A DNA stretch of 64,000 nt from an uncultured Roseobacter sp. (GCF_947491795.1 NZ_CANLKW010000003.1:910186-974185), one strand, 5' to 3'. Shown: positions 18,679 through 28,063, counted from the stretch's first letter. Numbers and translations are program-made. The notes: generated by a model not told the origin, from the letters alone.

Positions 18679-18722
18679 GTCGTTTCCTTTTCGGTGGATA
18701 CCAGTGTTTCTGAACTGAACCC

Positions 18723-18751
18723 TATATGGCAGTCGCTAACAAAACTGACAA
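18723..18751 (-). promoter_or_regulatory. Promoter of the 38-aa microprotein gene
   Basis: On the minus strand: -35 TTGTCA (18751-18746), 17-bp spacer, -10 CATATA (18728-18723). The start codon is 45 nt downstream. The adjacent palindrome at 18771-18791 lies about 55-75 nt before the expected start of transcription, the usual place of a LysR activator site. Confidence 0.6.
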
Positions 18752-18770
18752 ACGAGACTTTTCAACGCTT

Positions 18771-18791
18771 CACTTAAGATATACTTAAGTG
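18771..18791. promoter_or_regulatory. LysR-type operator palindrome
   Basis: CACTTAAG-N5-CTTAAGTG, a perfect 8-bp dyad; inside it TAAG-N5-CTTA fits the T-N11-A LysR box. It ends 3 nt before the ATG of the LysR gene and lies upstream of the divergent microprotein promoter, so one site could both repress lysR and activate the small gene. Confidence 0.65.
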
Positions 18792-18794
18792 ATC

Positions 18795-19733
18795 ATGAGT
18801 GATCGCCTGCCCCCGCTGACCGCCCTGCGCGCTTTTGATGCCGCCGCACGCCATATGTCATTTGCCAAAGCGGCGGACGAATTGTCCGTCACGCCCGCCG
18901 CGCTTAGCTTTCAGATCAAATCACTTGAAGAGCATCTGGGCGCGCAGCTGTTCCGTCGACTGAACCGCGCGGTAGAGCTGACCGAAGCAGGCGCGGCACT
19001 GGCCCCTTCTGTGGCAGATGGCTTTGCCTCGCTCGCCGCAGGCTGGCGATCAGCTCAACGGTTTCAGGACGAGCAGACGCTTACTGTAACGGCTGGGCCC
19101 GCATTTACAGCAAAATGGCTGGCGCCGAGACTGTACGAGTTTGCCCAGGCGCATCCGGAGATCGAGCTCAGGTTCTCGGCCTCTCTGAGGAAAATGGATT
19201 TTGCCCGGGATGGGATCGATGTTGCCATCCGGTTCGGGTCAGAGGGTGACCCCGGCATGTACTCGCTGCCTCTTGCAGATGAATGGGTAGCACCGGTCAT
19301 GACCCCGGCACTGGCGGCCCGCTTTCCGACGCCCGAAAGCCTGACGTCTGCCCCGCTGGTTTTTGACGATTCCATCAATTTCCTGAACCCGCCGTGCGAC
19401 TGGACGGCCTGGTTCCGCGCTATGGGCATCGATTTTGCCCCGCACCATGGCCCGCGGTTCAGCCAGGCGGATCATGCCGTTGATGCGGCTCTGGCAGGTG
19501 TCGGTGTGGTGCTCGGGCGACGCGCGCTGGTGGTAAAGGACATCGACGAGGGACGGTTAGTGATGCCTTACGGCACAGCGATCCCGACCGGCGCCCGTTT
19601 CAGGTTTCTGTGCCCCGATGGTTCTGAGAACCGGGCACAGATCGTTGCGTTCAGAGAGTGGATGCTGGCGGAAATAGACAAAACCACGCATATCACCGAA
19701 GCACTGACAATCCTGAACGTTCCGGGGTCGTGA
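18795..19733 (+). CDS. LysR-family transcriptional regulator, GcvA-like
   Basis: 312 aa. N-terminal winged helix-turn-helix at residues 4-63 (LPPLTALRAFDAAARHMSFA, then AADELSVTPAALSFQIKSLE), then a LysR substrate-binding domain to about residue 295. The opening LPPLTALRAFDAAARH is typical of the GcvA subgroup. I chose ATG at 18795; a GTG at 18789 is in frame but lies in the palindrome. The effector is unknown. Divergent from the 38-aa gene. Confidence 0.9.
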   Translation: MSDRLPPLTALRAFDAAARHMSFAKAADELSVTPAALSFQIKSLEEHLGAQLFRRLNRAVELTEAGAALAPSVADGFASLAAGWRSAQRFQDEQTLTVTAGPAFTAKWLAPRLYEFAQAHPEIELRFSASLRKMDFARDGIDVAIRFGSEGDPGMYSLPLADEWVAPVMTPALAARFPTPESLTSAPLVFDDSINFLNPPCDWTAWFRAMGIDFAPHHGPRFSQADHAVDAALAGVGVVLGRRALVVKDIDEGRLVMPYGTAIPTGARFRFLCPDGSENRAQIVAFREWMLAEIDKTTHITEALTILNVPGS

Positions 19734-19772
19734 TCGGGGCGCTGCGCCACCGCGCATGCGCCCGCTGGTTTC

Positions 19773-19937
19773 TCAGTTGGTGAGTCGGCTGATTTCTTCT
19801 TTCAGCCTCAGTTTTTGTTTTTTGAGATCTGCAATTTCGAGGTCGTCGATACCGGGAGCGCGCTGCGCCTGCTCCACTGCCTCGCTGAGGGTTTCATGTT
19901 TCTTTTTCAGTTGGTCAACATGTGCTGTTAAGCTCAT
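19773..19937 (-). CDS. DUF465 (YdcH-like) small protein
   Basis: 54 aa, almost wholly charged helix (LKKKHETLSEAVE, DLEIADLKKQKLRLKEEI), the pattern of the DUF465/YdcH family, usually short coiled-coil proteins of unknown function. GGAGG lies 5 nt before the ATG at 19937. No signal or membrane segment. Confidence 0.88.
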   Translation of the reverse strand: MSLTAHVDQLKKKHETLSEAVEQAQRAPGIDDLEIADLKKQKLRLKEEISRLTN

Positions 19938-20043
19938 TCAGTCCTCCATTTTTCGACACGTAAATTGGACCACACCCCGTGGGACAAGTCACGCCGCACC
20001 CGCAGCATGGGCACAAAACAGGTTAAAAATGTCTTAATTTGGC

Positions 20044-20784
20044 TCAGAATGGCAGCGATGCGCCCTCTCTGAGCACTTCACGTATAGGTTGAACATAGCT
20101 GTCGCCGTCTTTTTCGTGGCGTGCGCCCTCATGGAGAATCAGCGGCGCGTGCAGACAAAACGCGCCCCGTCCTGATTTTCGGGCCCGCACGATAACCAAC
20201 TCGGGTGGGCGTCCTGCGCGTGCGCAGAGCGGCAAAACCTCGACGCTGCCCAAGTCATGCTCCATCGCGCCCAGTATCTCTGGCAGACGGTCGCAGCGGT
20301 GAATGAAATGGGCCATGCCGCCCGGTGCCAGTCGTTTTCCAGCGATCCGGACCCAGGTTGCCAGTGGTGTCCCACTTGCCAGAGCATTCTCGCGTTTGGT
20401 GTTCTGGCTCGCACGCCGTACACGCGGATCGAAATATGGCGGGTTTGCGATCACATGCCGGAACTGACGCTGGCGCAGTGCGAGCGGCATGTCTGCGATA
20501 TCTGCCGTGATAACTTCCAGAGACCCGCCGCCGTTGCGCCTTGCAAGCTCAGCGTATTCAGGCTCAATCTCTACGCCGGTCAGTTCGAGCCCGGGCACAC
20601 GCGCGCCCAGGCACAACGCCGCCGCTCCGACCCCACAACCCAGATCGAGAACGGTATCCCCGGCTTTGGCAGGCACCGTTGCCGCAAGGAGGACCGGGTC
20701 AATCCCCGCGCGGTAGCCTTTACGCGGTTGATACAGGTGGAGTTTGCCGCCCAGAAAGGCGTCGCATGTCAGATCGTCCGTCAC
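20044..20784 (-). CDS. tRNA1(Val) adenine-37 N6-methyltransferase-like protein
   Basis: 246 aa class I methyltransferase. Motif I VLDLGCGVGAAALCLG near residues 45-60 and motif IV NPPY near 115, the N6-adenine signature; the N-terminal GGKLHLYQPRKGYRAGIDPVLLAA is characteristic of the TrmN6/YfiC group. Likely modifies A37 of a tRNA, by family. GTG start overlaps the DUF2007 stop (GTGA). Confidence 0.85.
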   Translation of the reverse strand: MTDDLTCDAFLGGKLHLYQPRKGYRAGIDPVLLAATVPAKAGDTVLDLGCGVGAAALCLGARVPGLELTGVEIEPEYAELARRNGGGSLEVITADIADMPLALRQRQFRHVIANPPYFDPRVRRASQNTKRENALASGTPLATWVRIAGKRLAPGGMAHFIHRCDRLPEILGAMEHDLGSVEVLPLCARAGRPPELVIVRARKSGRGAFCLHAPLILHEGARHEKDGDSYVQPIREVLREGASLPF

Positions 20785-20996
20785 AGTCCAAGCGGGATTT
20801 CATTGTCTCGCATGACCCGGATCGCAGCATCGTGATCATCCGTGCGCACCATAAGGCGGCGCGGGAAGATTCCGATGCCGCCTTCGAGAATGCTCATGTT
20901 TACGTCCATTTCAAAGCAAGCTATATCCTCCCCCTGAAGAAGGGCGGTGGCGAAAGCGATGATCGTGGGGTCGGTGCTGCGCAAAAGTTCCTTCAT
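20781..20996 (-). CDS. DUF2007-type small protein
   Basis: 71 aa. MKELLRSTDPTIIAFATALL then ILEGGIGIFPRRLMVRTDD, typical of the DUF2007 family (putative signal-transducing protein, PII-like fold). The frame runs further upstream, but the family usually starts at this ATG. The RBS is weak. Coupled by GTGA to the tRNA methyltransferase gene and divergent from the polyprenyl synthase with only 55 nt between start codons. Confidence 0.8.
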   Translation of the reverse strand: MKELLRSTDPTIIAFATALLQGEDIACFEMDVNMSILEGGIGIFPRRLMVRTDDHDAAIRVMRDNEIPLGL

Positions 20997-21051
20997 ATCA
21001 GGGATGTAAGGGCAGGATCGGCGCGTGTCGAGCCTCACTGCCGGGGAAGTT

Positions 21052-22053
21052 ATGCAAAAGACCGAAAATTCGCAGAAACCGCATGACAGAATGGCCGCCT
21101 TTCTGGCCGAAGATATGGCTGCGGTAAACACGCTGATCCGAACGCGGATGGCCTCTGAACATGCGCCGAGGATTCCCGAAGTAACTGCACATCTGGTCGA
21201 CGCAGGCGGCAAACGCCTGCGCCCCATGCTGACGCTTGCCGCAGCTCATCTGTGTGGGTATTCGGGCCCGTTTCACATCAATCTGGCGGCCACCGTTGAG
21301 TTTATCCATACAGCGACGCTGCTGCATGACGACGTCGTAGACGAAAGCGGTCAACGGCGCGGCCGCCCAACGGCCAACCTGTTGTGGGACAACAAATCCT
21401 CTGTGCTGGTCGGCGATTACCTGTTTTCGCGCAGTTTCCAGCTGATGGTGGAAACAGGCTCACTTCGGGTGCTGGACATTCTTTCCAATGCCTCTGCCAC
21501 CATTGCCGAGGGTGAGGTTTTGCAGCTGACCGCAAGCCAGGATCTGGCCACGACAGAAGACATTTACCTGCAGGTTGTACGCGGCAAAACGGCGGCGCTC
21601 TTTTCAGCCGCCACCGAAGTCGGTGGAGTGATTGCCGGCGCACCCGAAGCGCATGTACGGGCGCTCTACAACTATGGTGATGCGCTGGGTATCGCGTTTC
21701 AGATTGTGGACGACCTGCTGGACTTTCAGGGTGACAGCGGCGCGACGGGCAAGAACATCGGTGATGATTTCCGTGAGCGGAAACTGACCCTGCCCCTTAT
21801 CAAGGCCGTGGCCCGCGCGGATGCCGGGGAGCGGGCCTTTTGGGTACGTACGATCGAGAAAGGACGCCAGCAAGAAGGCGATCTGGACACTGTGCTGGAT
21901 CTTTTACACCGGCACAACGCACTGACGGACACGGCGGCGGCCGCACGTGGCTGGGCAACCCGTGCACGGGAAGCACTCGGGCCACTGCCAGACCATACTG
22001 TAAAGACCATGCTGGCAGATCTGGCTGATTACGTCGTAGAACGGATTAACTGA
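21052..22053 (+). CDS. ispB: Polyprenyl (octa/decaprenyl) diphosphate synthase
   Basis: 333 aa. Extends farnesyl diphosphate to the ubiquinone side chain. First aspartate-rich motif LLHDDVVD and second VDDLLDF, with GGKRLRPML and GKTAALF between. ATG at 21052 has GGGGAAG just upstream; a GTG at 21025 would add nine residues. The last 8 nt overlap the convergent ispE gene. Chain length cannot be read from sequence alone. Confidence 0.9.
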   Translation: MQKTENSQKPHDRMAAFLAEDMAAVNTLIRTRMASEHAPRIPEVTAHLVDAGGKRLRPMLTLAAAHLCGYSGPFHINLAATVEFIHTATLLHDDVVDESGQRRGRPTANLLWDNKSSVLVGDYLFSRSFQLMVETGSLRVLDILSNASATIAEGEVLQLTASQDLATTEDIYLQVVRGKTAALFSAATEVGGVIAGAPEAHVRALYNYGDALGIAFQIVDDLLDFQGDSGATGKNIGDDFRERKLTLPLIKAVARADAGERAFWVRTIEKGRQQEGDLDTVLDLLHRHNALTDTAAAARGWATRAREALGPLPDHTVKTMLADLADYVVERIN

Positions 22054-22906
22054 AAAGACTGTCAGAGCAGGGGTTTGCCGGTACGACCCACCAGTCCGGG
22101 AAGGCCTGTCGCAGATACGCTGTCGCGGAATCGCGATCCTCAGACGACTGCATCAGGGCAAAACAAGTGGCCCCGCTCCCTGACATCCGGGCAAGCTGGC
22201 ACCCCTGCTGAGCGCGCAGGATCTCCAAAACCTCGGCTATAACAGGTTCCCGGGCAATAGCGGCAGGTTCGAGGTCATTTCGCTGTGCGCACAGCCAGCG
22301 CATCTGGTCCGCAGGGTCAGCACCCACCGGAAAACCCCCGGAAAGTGGCGCATTGGTTTTGGACGCCAATTCCCGAAAAATAACGGGGGTAGGCACTGAA
22401 ACCCGCGGATTGACGAGGATCATGGGCCAGTCCGGTGCTGCCCCAAGCCGCGAGACCAGTCCCCCTGTTCCCTGCATTCTGCTGAGGCCATTCACCATAC
22501 AGACGGGCACATCCGCGCCCAGTGCCAGCAGAGCATTGCGCCCTGGCAGCGGTTGGTTGGACATACGTGAAAGCGCACGCAGGCAGGCTGCAGCATCAGA
22601 AGAACCACCACCGATACCGGCTTCTGCAGGGAGGTGCTTTTCCAGGGTAATTTCTGCGTCACAGGACATCAGAGCCGCGGCGCGCAGCACAAGGTTTGAC
22701 CCGTCGGTCGGAATGCCACCGGCACTAGGGCCGCTGATGCGCAGCGTCGTTTCTGAAGATGGTTTAACAGTTAAATTATCACCAACATCCACCAGCACCA
22801 CCAGCGAATCCAGAAAATGGTAACCGTCAGCTCTCTGGCCGGTCACATGCAGAGCGAGATTGATTTTGGCAGGAGCAAAGGCGCGGACAGGCGCACATGC
22901 TGTCAT
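22046..22906 (-). CDS. ispE: 4-diphosphocytidyl-2-C-methyl-D-erythritol kinase
   Basis: 286 aa GHMP kinase of the MEP isoprenoid pathway. N-terminal FAPAKINLALHVTGQRADGYH and the ATP loop LPAEAGIGGGSSDAA near residues 92-106 identify it. Its product feeds the polyprenyl synthase encoded beside it. ATG overlaps the stop of the TPR gene (ATGA). Confidence 0.95.
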   Translation of the reverse strand: MTACAPVRAFAPAKINLALHVTGQRADGYHFLDSLVVLVDVGDNLTVKPSSETTLRISGPSAGGIPTDGSNLVLRAAALMSCDAEITLEKHLPAEAGIGGGSSDAAACLRALSRMSNQPLPGRNALLALGADVPVCMVNGLSRMQGTGGLVSRLGAAPDWPMILVNPRVSVPTPVIFRELASKTNAPLSGGFPVGADPADQMRWLCAQRNDLEPAAIAREPVIAEVLEILRAQQGCQLARMSGSGATCFALMQSSEDRDSATAYLRQAFPDWWVVPANPCSDSLFS

Positions 22907-24612
22907 CCGTCGTTGGCGACCGTCAACGGCTCAGCACCTTCTTCGGCCAGAACCTGATCGAGCCCCACCTCAAGCTTTCGCCGGATACGATCCGGGTCTG
23001 CGTCATCAGACACATTTTCAAGATCGACAAATGACAGCGCACGGGCCCACTGGAACTCCGCCTCGCGGGTCCGGCCGACCGCCCAGTAAACATCCCCGAG
23101 GTGATCATTCACCACAGGGTCAACAGGCATCAGCTCTACCGCACGCTCCATATGGGGAACTGCTTCCTCAAACCGTCGCAGGCGGTAAAGAGCCCAGCCG
23201 AGCGAGTCGATGATGTACCCACTGTCCGGGCTTGCCGCGACCGCGCGTTCAATCATATCCAGCGCTTCGTCCAGCTTTTCCCGTTTTTCGACGAGAGAAT
23301 ACCCAAGGTAATTCAGCACCTGAGGCTGGCCCGGATTGATTTCCAATGCTGCGCGAAAATCTGCTTCTGCGCTGTCCCAGTTGCCCAACCGCTCGTTCGA
23401 GATTGCCCGGGCATAGAGCAGAAACCAGCTGGATGCGCCGGTTTCCTCTGCCAGATCAACAGCCACATTGTAGGCTTTCACCGCCTCAGCATAGCGATCC
23501 TGCTGGCGGTAAGCATCGCCAAGGGCCGACTGAACTGTCGCCATGCCACCATGGCTGCGCGCGAGTTGTTCCAGCACCTCAACAGAGGCATCAGGCCGGT
23601 CAGACCGGCGCAGGGCAGCAGCGCGCCCCAGCTCTGCAGCATGGTAAGCCGGGTCTTCTGCTGGCACTTCGCGGTAAACTTCGATGGCTGAACCGTATTG
23701 TCCAAGGCTTTCAAACAGCTGAGCGGTCGTCAGCAGTGCATCCACGTGATCAGGGCGCAGAATGCGCGCAGCCTGCGCATAAAGCAGCGTGAACTCTGCC
23801 CCGGCTTCCCCGCGCAGCGCTTCAGCGACCGAGAAAAACACCTCGGCAAAACCGTCCTGGACAGAAGCAACCTGGCTGTATGGCAGAACCGTGCCGCTCT
23901 GGAGCGACGCGACCACCACATCGATCTCCGGGTCCGTGGCACCGGCAAACATTGTCCGAACAAGCTCCAGCGCCTCGTCAAAGCGCTCCAGCTGGGACAG
24001 AACTGCGACACGTGCCAGCACCCCTCTGCGGGTCTGCAGGGCAGCACGGGCGGCATCGGTTGCGAAGATGGCTTCTGCGCCCTCAAAGTCACCCACGGAT
24101 GCCAGCGCGTTGGCCTCGTGATACAGCGCAAACCCCTCCAGCGCAGGCTGGGCACGTATGTCCTCGAAAGCGGCAAGCGCCTGACTGACCTCACCTTTCC
24201 CCATGTAGCCCCAGGCGCGCAGCAGACCGTCGACAAGCGGCCCTATCCCGCGGCTCTCTTCAACGGGCGCTGTCAGCGTATCCCAGGCACCTTTGCGGAT
24301 CATGTCAATTTTGATGACCAGTTCGGCCACCTGATTGCGCTCGCCCGCGCTCTCCAGAGCCTGCGCAATTGGCAGGGCCCTGTCGACCCGTCCCAGTGCC
24401 ATTTGCGCCAGCAAAGCACTCCCCATAAGATCCGTGTTGCGCGGATCACGCGCCAGTGCCCGGGTATAATAGGCGGCTGCCTGCTCAAAATTGCTTTCCA
24501 TTGCCGCCACACGGGCCGCCAGATAAGGACCCGCGACAGACTGTGCAGCCAGCGGCCCGGCAACCATAAGACTGACCGCGGCTGCGGCCAAGGGGCGAAG
24601 AAGAAAACGCAT
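22903..24612 (-). CDS. Exported tetratricopeptide-repeat protein
   Basis: 569 aa. Signal peptide 1-23 (ends in GPLAAQ), then TPR units through most of the length, for example YYTRALARDPRNTDL near 48-62 and FRAALEINPGQPQVLNYLGYSLVE near 400-425. Likely periplasmic scaffold; partner unknown. Cotranscribed with ispE, which is common in this lineage. Confidence 0.85.
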   Translation of the reverse strand: MRFLLRPLAAAAVSLMVAGPLAAQSVAGPYLAARVAAMESNFEQAAAYYTRALARDPRNTDLMGSALLAQMALGRVDRALPIAQALESAGERNQVAELVIKIDMIRKGAWDTLTAPVEESRGIGPLVDGLLRAWGYMGKGEVSQALAAFEDIRAQPALEGFALYHEANALASVGDFEGAEAIFATDAARAALQTRRGVLARVAVLSQLERFDEALELVRTMFAGATDPEIDVVVASLQSGTVLPYSQVASVQDGFAEVFFSVAEALRGEAGAEFTLLYAQAARILRPDHVDALLTTAQLFESLGQYGSAIEVYREVPAEDPAYHAAELGRAAALRRSDRPDASVEVLEQLARSHGGMATVQSALGDAYRQQDRYAEAVKAYNVAVDLAEETGASSWFLLYARAISNERLGNWDSAEADFRAALEINPGQPQVLNYLGYSLVEKREKLDEALDMIERAVAASPDSGYIIDSLGWALYRLRRFEEAVPHMERAVELMPVDPVVNDHLGDVYWAVGRTREAEFQWARALSFVDLENVSDDADPDRIRRKLEVGLDQVLAEEGAEPLTVANDG

Positions 24613-24714
24613 AATGCCGGACCTTTTCTGACTACTGCCGCGTCAGGCTATCAGTTTCGCATACAAGCGCAATGCCTGGCGCGGCGCGGGAGCGGCCAGC
24701 GCTGCCCCGGTTGG

Positions 24715-26364
24715 TTACATATTCGGATAGTTGGGACCGTCACCACCTTGCGGGGTTGTCCAGGTGATGTTCTGCGCCGGGTCCTTGATGTCGCATGTCT
24801 TGCAATGCACACAGTTCTGGAAGTTGATGACAAAGCGTGTGTCTTTGCCTTCTTCTTCTACAAACTCGTAGACCCCGGCAGGGCAATAGCGTGCTGAAGG
24901 GCCGGCATATTTTGGCAGATTGCTTGAAACAGGAACAGACGCATCGCCGAGGTGCAGGTGCGCCGGCTGGCTTTCCTCGTGGTTCGTGAAGGAAAACGCG
25001 ACGTTGGTCAGCCGGTCAAAAGACAGTTTCCCATCAGGTTTCGGATAGTCGACAGGCGTATGCTTTGAGGCTTCCTCGGTCGCTTCTGCGTCGGATTTCC
25101 CGTGCGACAGCGTACCCAGAAAGGAAAACCCGACTGTATTTGTCCACATGTCCACACCACCCATGATCAGGCTGGCGGTCAGTCCGTACTTTGACCACAG
25201 CGGTTTGACGTTGCGCACTTTTTTCAGATCACGGCCAATTTCACCGTTACGGACTTCGGTCTCGTATTCTGTCAGTTCATCCGAGGCGCGGCCATTTGCA
25301 ATCGCTGCGATGGCCGCCTCGGCGGCAGCTTTGCCCGACAGCATCGCGTTGTGGTTGCCCTTGATGCGGGGCACGTTGACCATGCCCACCGAGCACCCCA
25401 GCAGCGCAACACCCGGTGCCACCATTTTGGGCATCGACTGATAACCGCCCTCGCTGATGGCCCGTGCGCCGTAGGCGACGCGTTTGCCCCCGTCCAACAG
25501 CTCTGCGACCATCGGATGGTGCTTGAATCTCTGGAACTCCATATAGGGGAACAGATGCGGGTTTTTGTAGTTCAGATGCACCACAAATCCGACATAGACC
25601 TGATTGTTATCAAGATGATAAATGAATGACCCGCCGCCGGCATTGCTGCCCAGCGGCCAGCCCATGGTATGGGTCACGGTGCCTTCGCGGTGTTTGGCGG
25701 GGTCGATCTCCCAGATTTCCTTCATCCCAAGGCCAAATTTTTGCGGCTCATAGCCGTCACTCAGATTGTATTTGCTGATAACCTCTTTGGACAGGCTGCC
25801 GCGCACGCCCTCGGACAGGAAAACATATTTCCCGTGCAGTTCCATGCCAGGTTCATAACTGTCGCCCTGACTGCCATCCGGGTTCTTGCCGAACTCTCCG
25901 GCAACCACGCCTTTGACCTCGCCATCATCGCCATACACAAGCTCGGAGCAGGACATGCCGGGGAAAATTTCCACGCCCATTTCCTCGGCCTGCTCCGCCA
26001 TCCAGCGGCAGACATTGCCCATAGAGACGATGTAGTTGCCGTGGTTATTCATCAGCGGTGGCATCGGGAAGTTCGGGATCCGCAGTTTGCCTGCCTCACC
26101 GAGCATATAAAAGTTGTCTTCGCGCACCGGGGCGTTAAGTGGCGCACCTTTTTCTTTCCAGTCCGGGATCAGCGCATCCAGCCCGACAGGATCAAGCACT
26201 GCGCCTGACAGAATATGCGCACCCACTTCGGAGCCTTTTTCGAGCACCACGACGTTGCAGTCCGCATCCAGTTGCTTGAGCCGGATCGCTGCGGAAAGAC
26301 CGGCAGGTCCTGCGCCGACGATGACGACATCGTATTCCATTGCTTCACGTTGGTTGTCGGACAT
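24715..26364 (-). CDS. etfD: Electron transfer flavoprotein-ubiquinone oxidoreductase
   Basis: 549 aa. Passes electrons from ETF to ubiquinone at the inner membrane during fatty- and amino-acid oxidation. N-terminal FAD motif VVIVGAGPAGLSAAIRL at 13-29; C-terminal 4Fe-4S region with CPAGVYE and NCVHCKTCDIKDP. GGGAG lies 8 nt before the ATG at 26364. Its electron donor would include the acyl-CoA dehydrogenase found at 36.7-38.4 kb. Confidence 0.96.
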   Translation of the reverse strand: MSDNQREAMEYDVVIVGAGPAGLSAAIRLKQLDADCNVVVLEKGSEVGAHILSGAVLDPVGLDALIPDWKEKGAPLNAPVREDNFYMLGEAGKLRIPNFPMPPLMNNHGNYIVSMGNVCRWMAEQAEEMGVEIFPGMSCSELVYGDDGEVKGVVAGEFGKNPDGSQGDSYEPGMELHGKYVFLSEGVRGSLSKEVISKYNLSDGYEPQKFGLGMKEIWEIDPAKHREGTVTHTMGWPLGSNAGGGSFIYHLDNNQVYVGFVVHLNYKNPHLFPYMEFQRFKHHPMVAELLDGGKRVAYGARAISEGGYQSMPKMVAPGVALLGCSVGMVNVPRIKGNHNAMLSGKAAAEAAIAAIANGRASDELTEYETEVRNGEIGRDLKKVRNVKPLWSKYGLTASLIMGGVDMWTNTVGFSFLGTLSHGKSDAEATEEASKHTPVDYPKPDGKLSFDRLTNVAFSFTNHEESQPAHLHLGDASVPVSSNLPKYAGPSARYCPAGVYEFVEEEGKDTRFVINFQNCVHCKTCDIKDPAQNITWTTPQGGDGPNYPNM

Positions 26365-26530
26365 CGATCAGCTCCCTTTTCGTGTAAGTTGCCGGTCTGG
26401 CTGCACCGGCGCAATAATCGTTCGCGATTGGCTAAACCACGCGCCCGGTCAATGCAATCACAACCGGGCGTCACAATTGCATGATTTGCGCTGACGGCGC
26501 GTATTTCCGGCACATCTGTTCACTATGCGC

Positions 26531-26977
26531 TCACTCCGGCCGGTCACCCATCAGATACCGCGGCCCCTGCCCCGCGGCTGCGGCTTTGTCCTCGCGGTTA
26601 TAAAGCGCACAGGCCGGCAGGCTGAGACATCCACAACCGATACAGCCATCGAGGTTGTCCCGCAGCCGTTCCAGCGCTTCGATTTTCTGATCCAGCCGGG
26701 TGCGAAAAGTCGCGCTGATGTTTGCCCAGTCTGCTTTTGTTGGTGTGCGTCCGCCCGGCAGACGGTCAAGCTCCTGGCGGATTTCCGGCAGGGTAAAACC
26801 GAACTGCTGAGCAATCATCACAAAGCTGAGTCTGCGCAGATCAGACCGCTGAAACCTGCGTTGGCCACCGGGATTGCGCCAGGGCCGGATCAGACCCTGA
26901 GCTTCGTAGTATCGTATCGCGGAGACCGCCAGACCTGTCCGGCGTGCCAGTGCTCCAATGCTCAGACCATCATTCAT
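26531..26977 (-). CDS. soxR: SoxR-type redox-sensing MerR-family activator
   Basis: 148 aa. MerR winged helix at residues 4-75 (SIGALARRTGLAVSAIRYYE), a dimerisation helix, then the [2Fe-2S] motif with C112, C115, C117 and C123 (CIGCGCLSLPAC), spaced as in SoxR. ATG at 26977 preferred over a TTG two codons upstream. Divergent from the glyoxalase-like gene, with a SoxR-type operator in between. No soxS is seen, as is normal outside enteric bacteria. Confidence 0.93.
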   Translation of the reverse strand: MNDGLSIGALARRTGLAVSAIRYYEAQGLIRPWRNPGGQRRFQRSDLRRLSFVMIAQQFGFTLPEIRQELDRLPGGRTPTKADWANISATFRTRLDQKIEALERLRDNLDGCIGCGCLSLPACALYNREDKAAAAGQGPRYLMGDRPE

Positions 26978-26992
26978 GACCAAAAAAATCCC

Positions 26993-27023
26993 TTGACCTA
27001 AAGTTAGGTTTAGAAATTACAAA
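26993..27023 (+). promoter_or_regulatory. SoxR/MerR-type promoter with 19-bp spacer
   Basis: -35 TTGACC at 26993-26998, 19-bp spacer, -10 TACAAA at 27018-27023. The spacer holds a dyad beginning ACCTAAAGTT at 26996; its left half fits the SoxR half-site well, the right half only 6 of 10. The offset of the dyad from the -35 box is the same as in the E. coli soxS promoter. Drives the glyoxalase-like gene. Confidence 0.6.
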
Positions 27024-27057
27024 GCATGCAGGCAAGCCATTTTTGAAAGGAAAAACC

Positions 27058-27438
27058 ATGACCATCGAACTCGAACATGCAAACGTCACCGTCTCGGATG
27101 CGGATGCAACAGCTGCGTGGATGTGCGATCTTTTTGACTGGAAAATCCGCTGGCAGGGGCCCAGCCTGGACAGTGGCCGGACCATTCACGTGGGCACAGA
27201 TACATCCTATCTGGCAATCTATCAGCCCGCCGGTGAGACACAGGCAAAGCAGACAAGCTATTCAACACGCGGTGGCCTGAACCATCTGGCCGTCGTTGTG
27301 CCGGACATTGACGCGATGGAAAAGGCCGTGTCATCCGCGGGCTTTACCGCTGGCAATCATGGGGATTATGAACCTGGCCGCCGGTTCTATTTCCACGATC
27401 ATGACGGCATTGAATATGAAGTTGTCCAATACGACTGA
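27058..27438 (+). CDS. VOC-family (glyoxalase/bleomycin resistance-like) protein
   Basis: 126 aa, two beta-alpha-beta-beta-beta modules (residues 3-50 and 76-125). HANVTVSD, GGLNHLAVVVPD and DHDGIEYEVVQYD carry the metal His and Glu positions of the superfamily. AAAGGA precedes the ATG at 27058. The substrate is unknown; the likely SoxR control points to redox-cycling compounds or quinones. Confidence 0.85.
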   Translation: MTIELEHANVTVSDADATAAWMCDLFDWKIRWQGPSLDSGRTIHVGTDTSYLAIYQPAGETQAKQTSYSTRGGLNHLAVVVPDIDAMEKAVSSAGFTAGNHGDYEPGRRFYFHDHDGIEYEVVQYD

Positions 27439-27592
27439 CCCTTCGTTTACGGCTCCGTCAAAGGACAGGATCACGGCGGCGGGGTAACGACTCCTCTTGC
27501 AATTCCCAACGCCCTGAGTTCAGTTATTAAGAATCTTACCCTCGCGGCCCCCGGCACCACCGGCGGGCCGCAGTATTTCGTGGATCGCGCAC

Positions 27593-28063
27593 ATGGACAA
27601 AATACCAATGACACGCCAGGGGCATTCTGACCTGGAGGCCGAGCTCAAACAGCTCAAGTCAGTAGAGCGCCCGACGATCATCAAGGCCATTGCAGAAGCC
27701 CGCGAACACGGGGATCTGTCGGAGAATGCCGAGTATCACTCCGCGCGCGAAAAGCAGTCCTTTATCGAAGGGCGCATCAAGGAGCTCGAAGGGGTTCTGG
27801 GTCTTGCCGAGGTCATTGATCCCGCGAAACTTTCCGGCAGCATCAAATTCGGCGCGACTGTTACGCTGGTTGATGAGGACACAGACGAGGAAAAGACCTG
27901 GCAGATCGTCGGAGAGCATGAGGCCAGCATCGAAAAGGGTCTGTTGAACATCAAATCGCCGATCGCCCGCGCCCTTATTGGCAAAGAAGAGGGCGACAGC
28001 GTAGAAGTACGCACACCGGGCGGTGAGAAATCCTATGAGGTTCTCAAAATCGTTTACGCCTGA
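27593..28063 (+). CDS. greA: Transcription elongation factor GreA
   Basis: 156 aa. Rescues backtracked RNA polymerase by stimulating transcript cleavage. N-terminal coiled coil with the tip acidic motif [15 protein letters not shown] near 42-56, then the FKBP-like C-terminal domain ([26 protein letters not shown]). Normal length. A membrane-protein gene follows after 14 nt. Confidence 0.96.
   Translation: MDKIPMTRQGHSDLEAELKQLKSVERPTIIKAIAEAREHGDLSENAEYHSAREKQSFIEGRIKELEGVLGLAEVIDPAKLSGSIKFGATVTLVDEDTDEEKTWQIVGEHEASIEKGLLNIKSPIARALIGKEEGDSVEVRTPGGEKSYEVLKIVYA

Noticed and set aside
23698..24897. 399-codon plus-strand open frame
   Set aside because: Antisense to the TPR and etfD genes, low-quality composition, no RBS.
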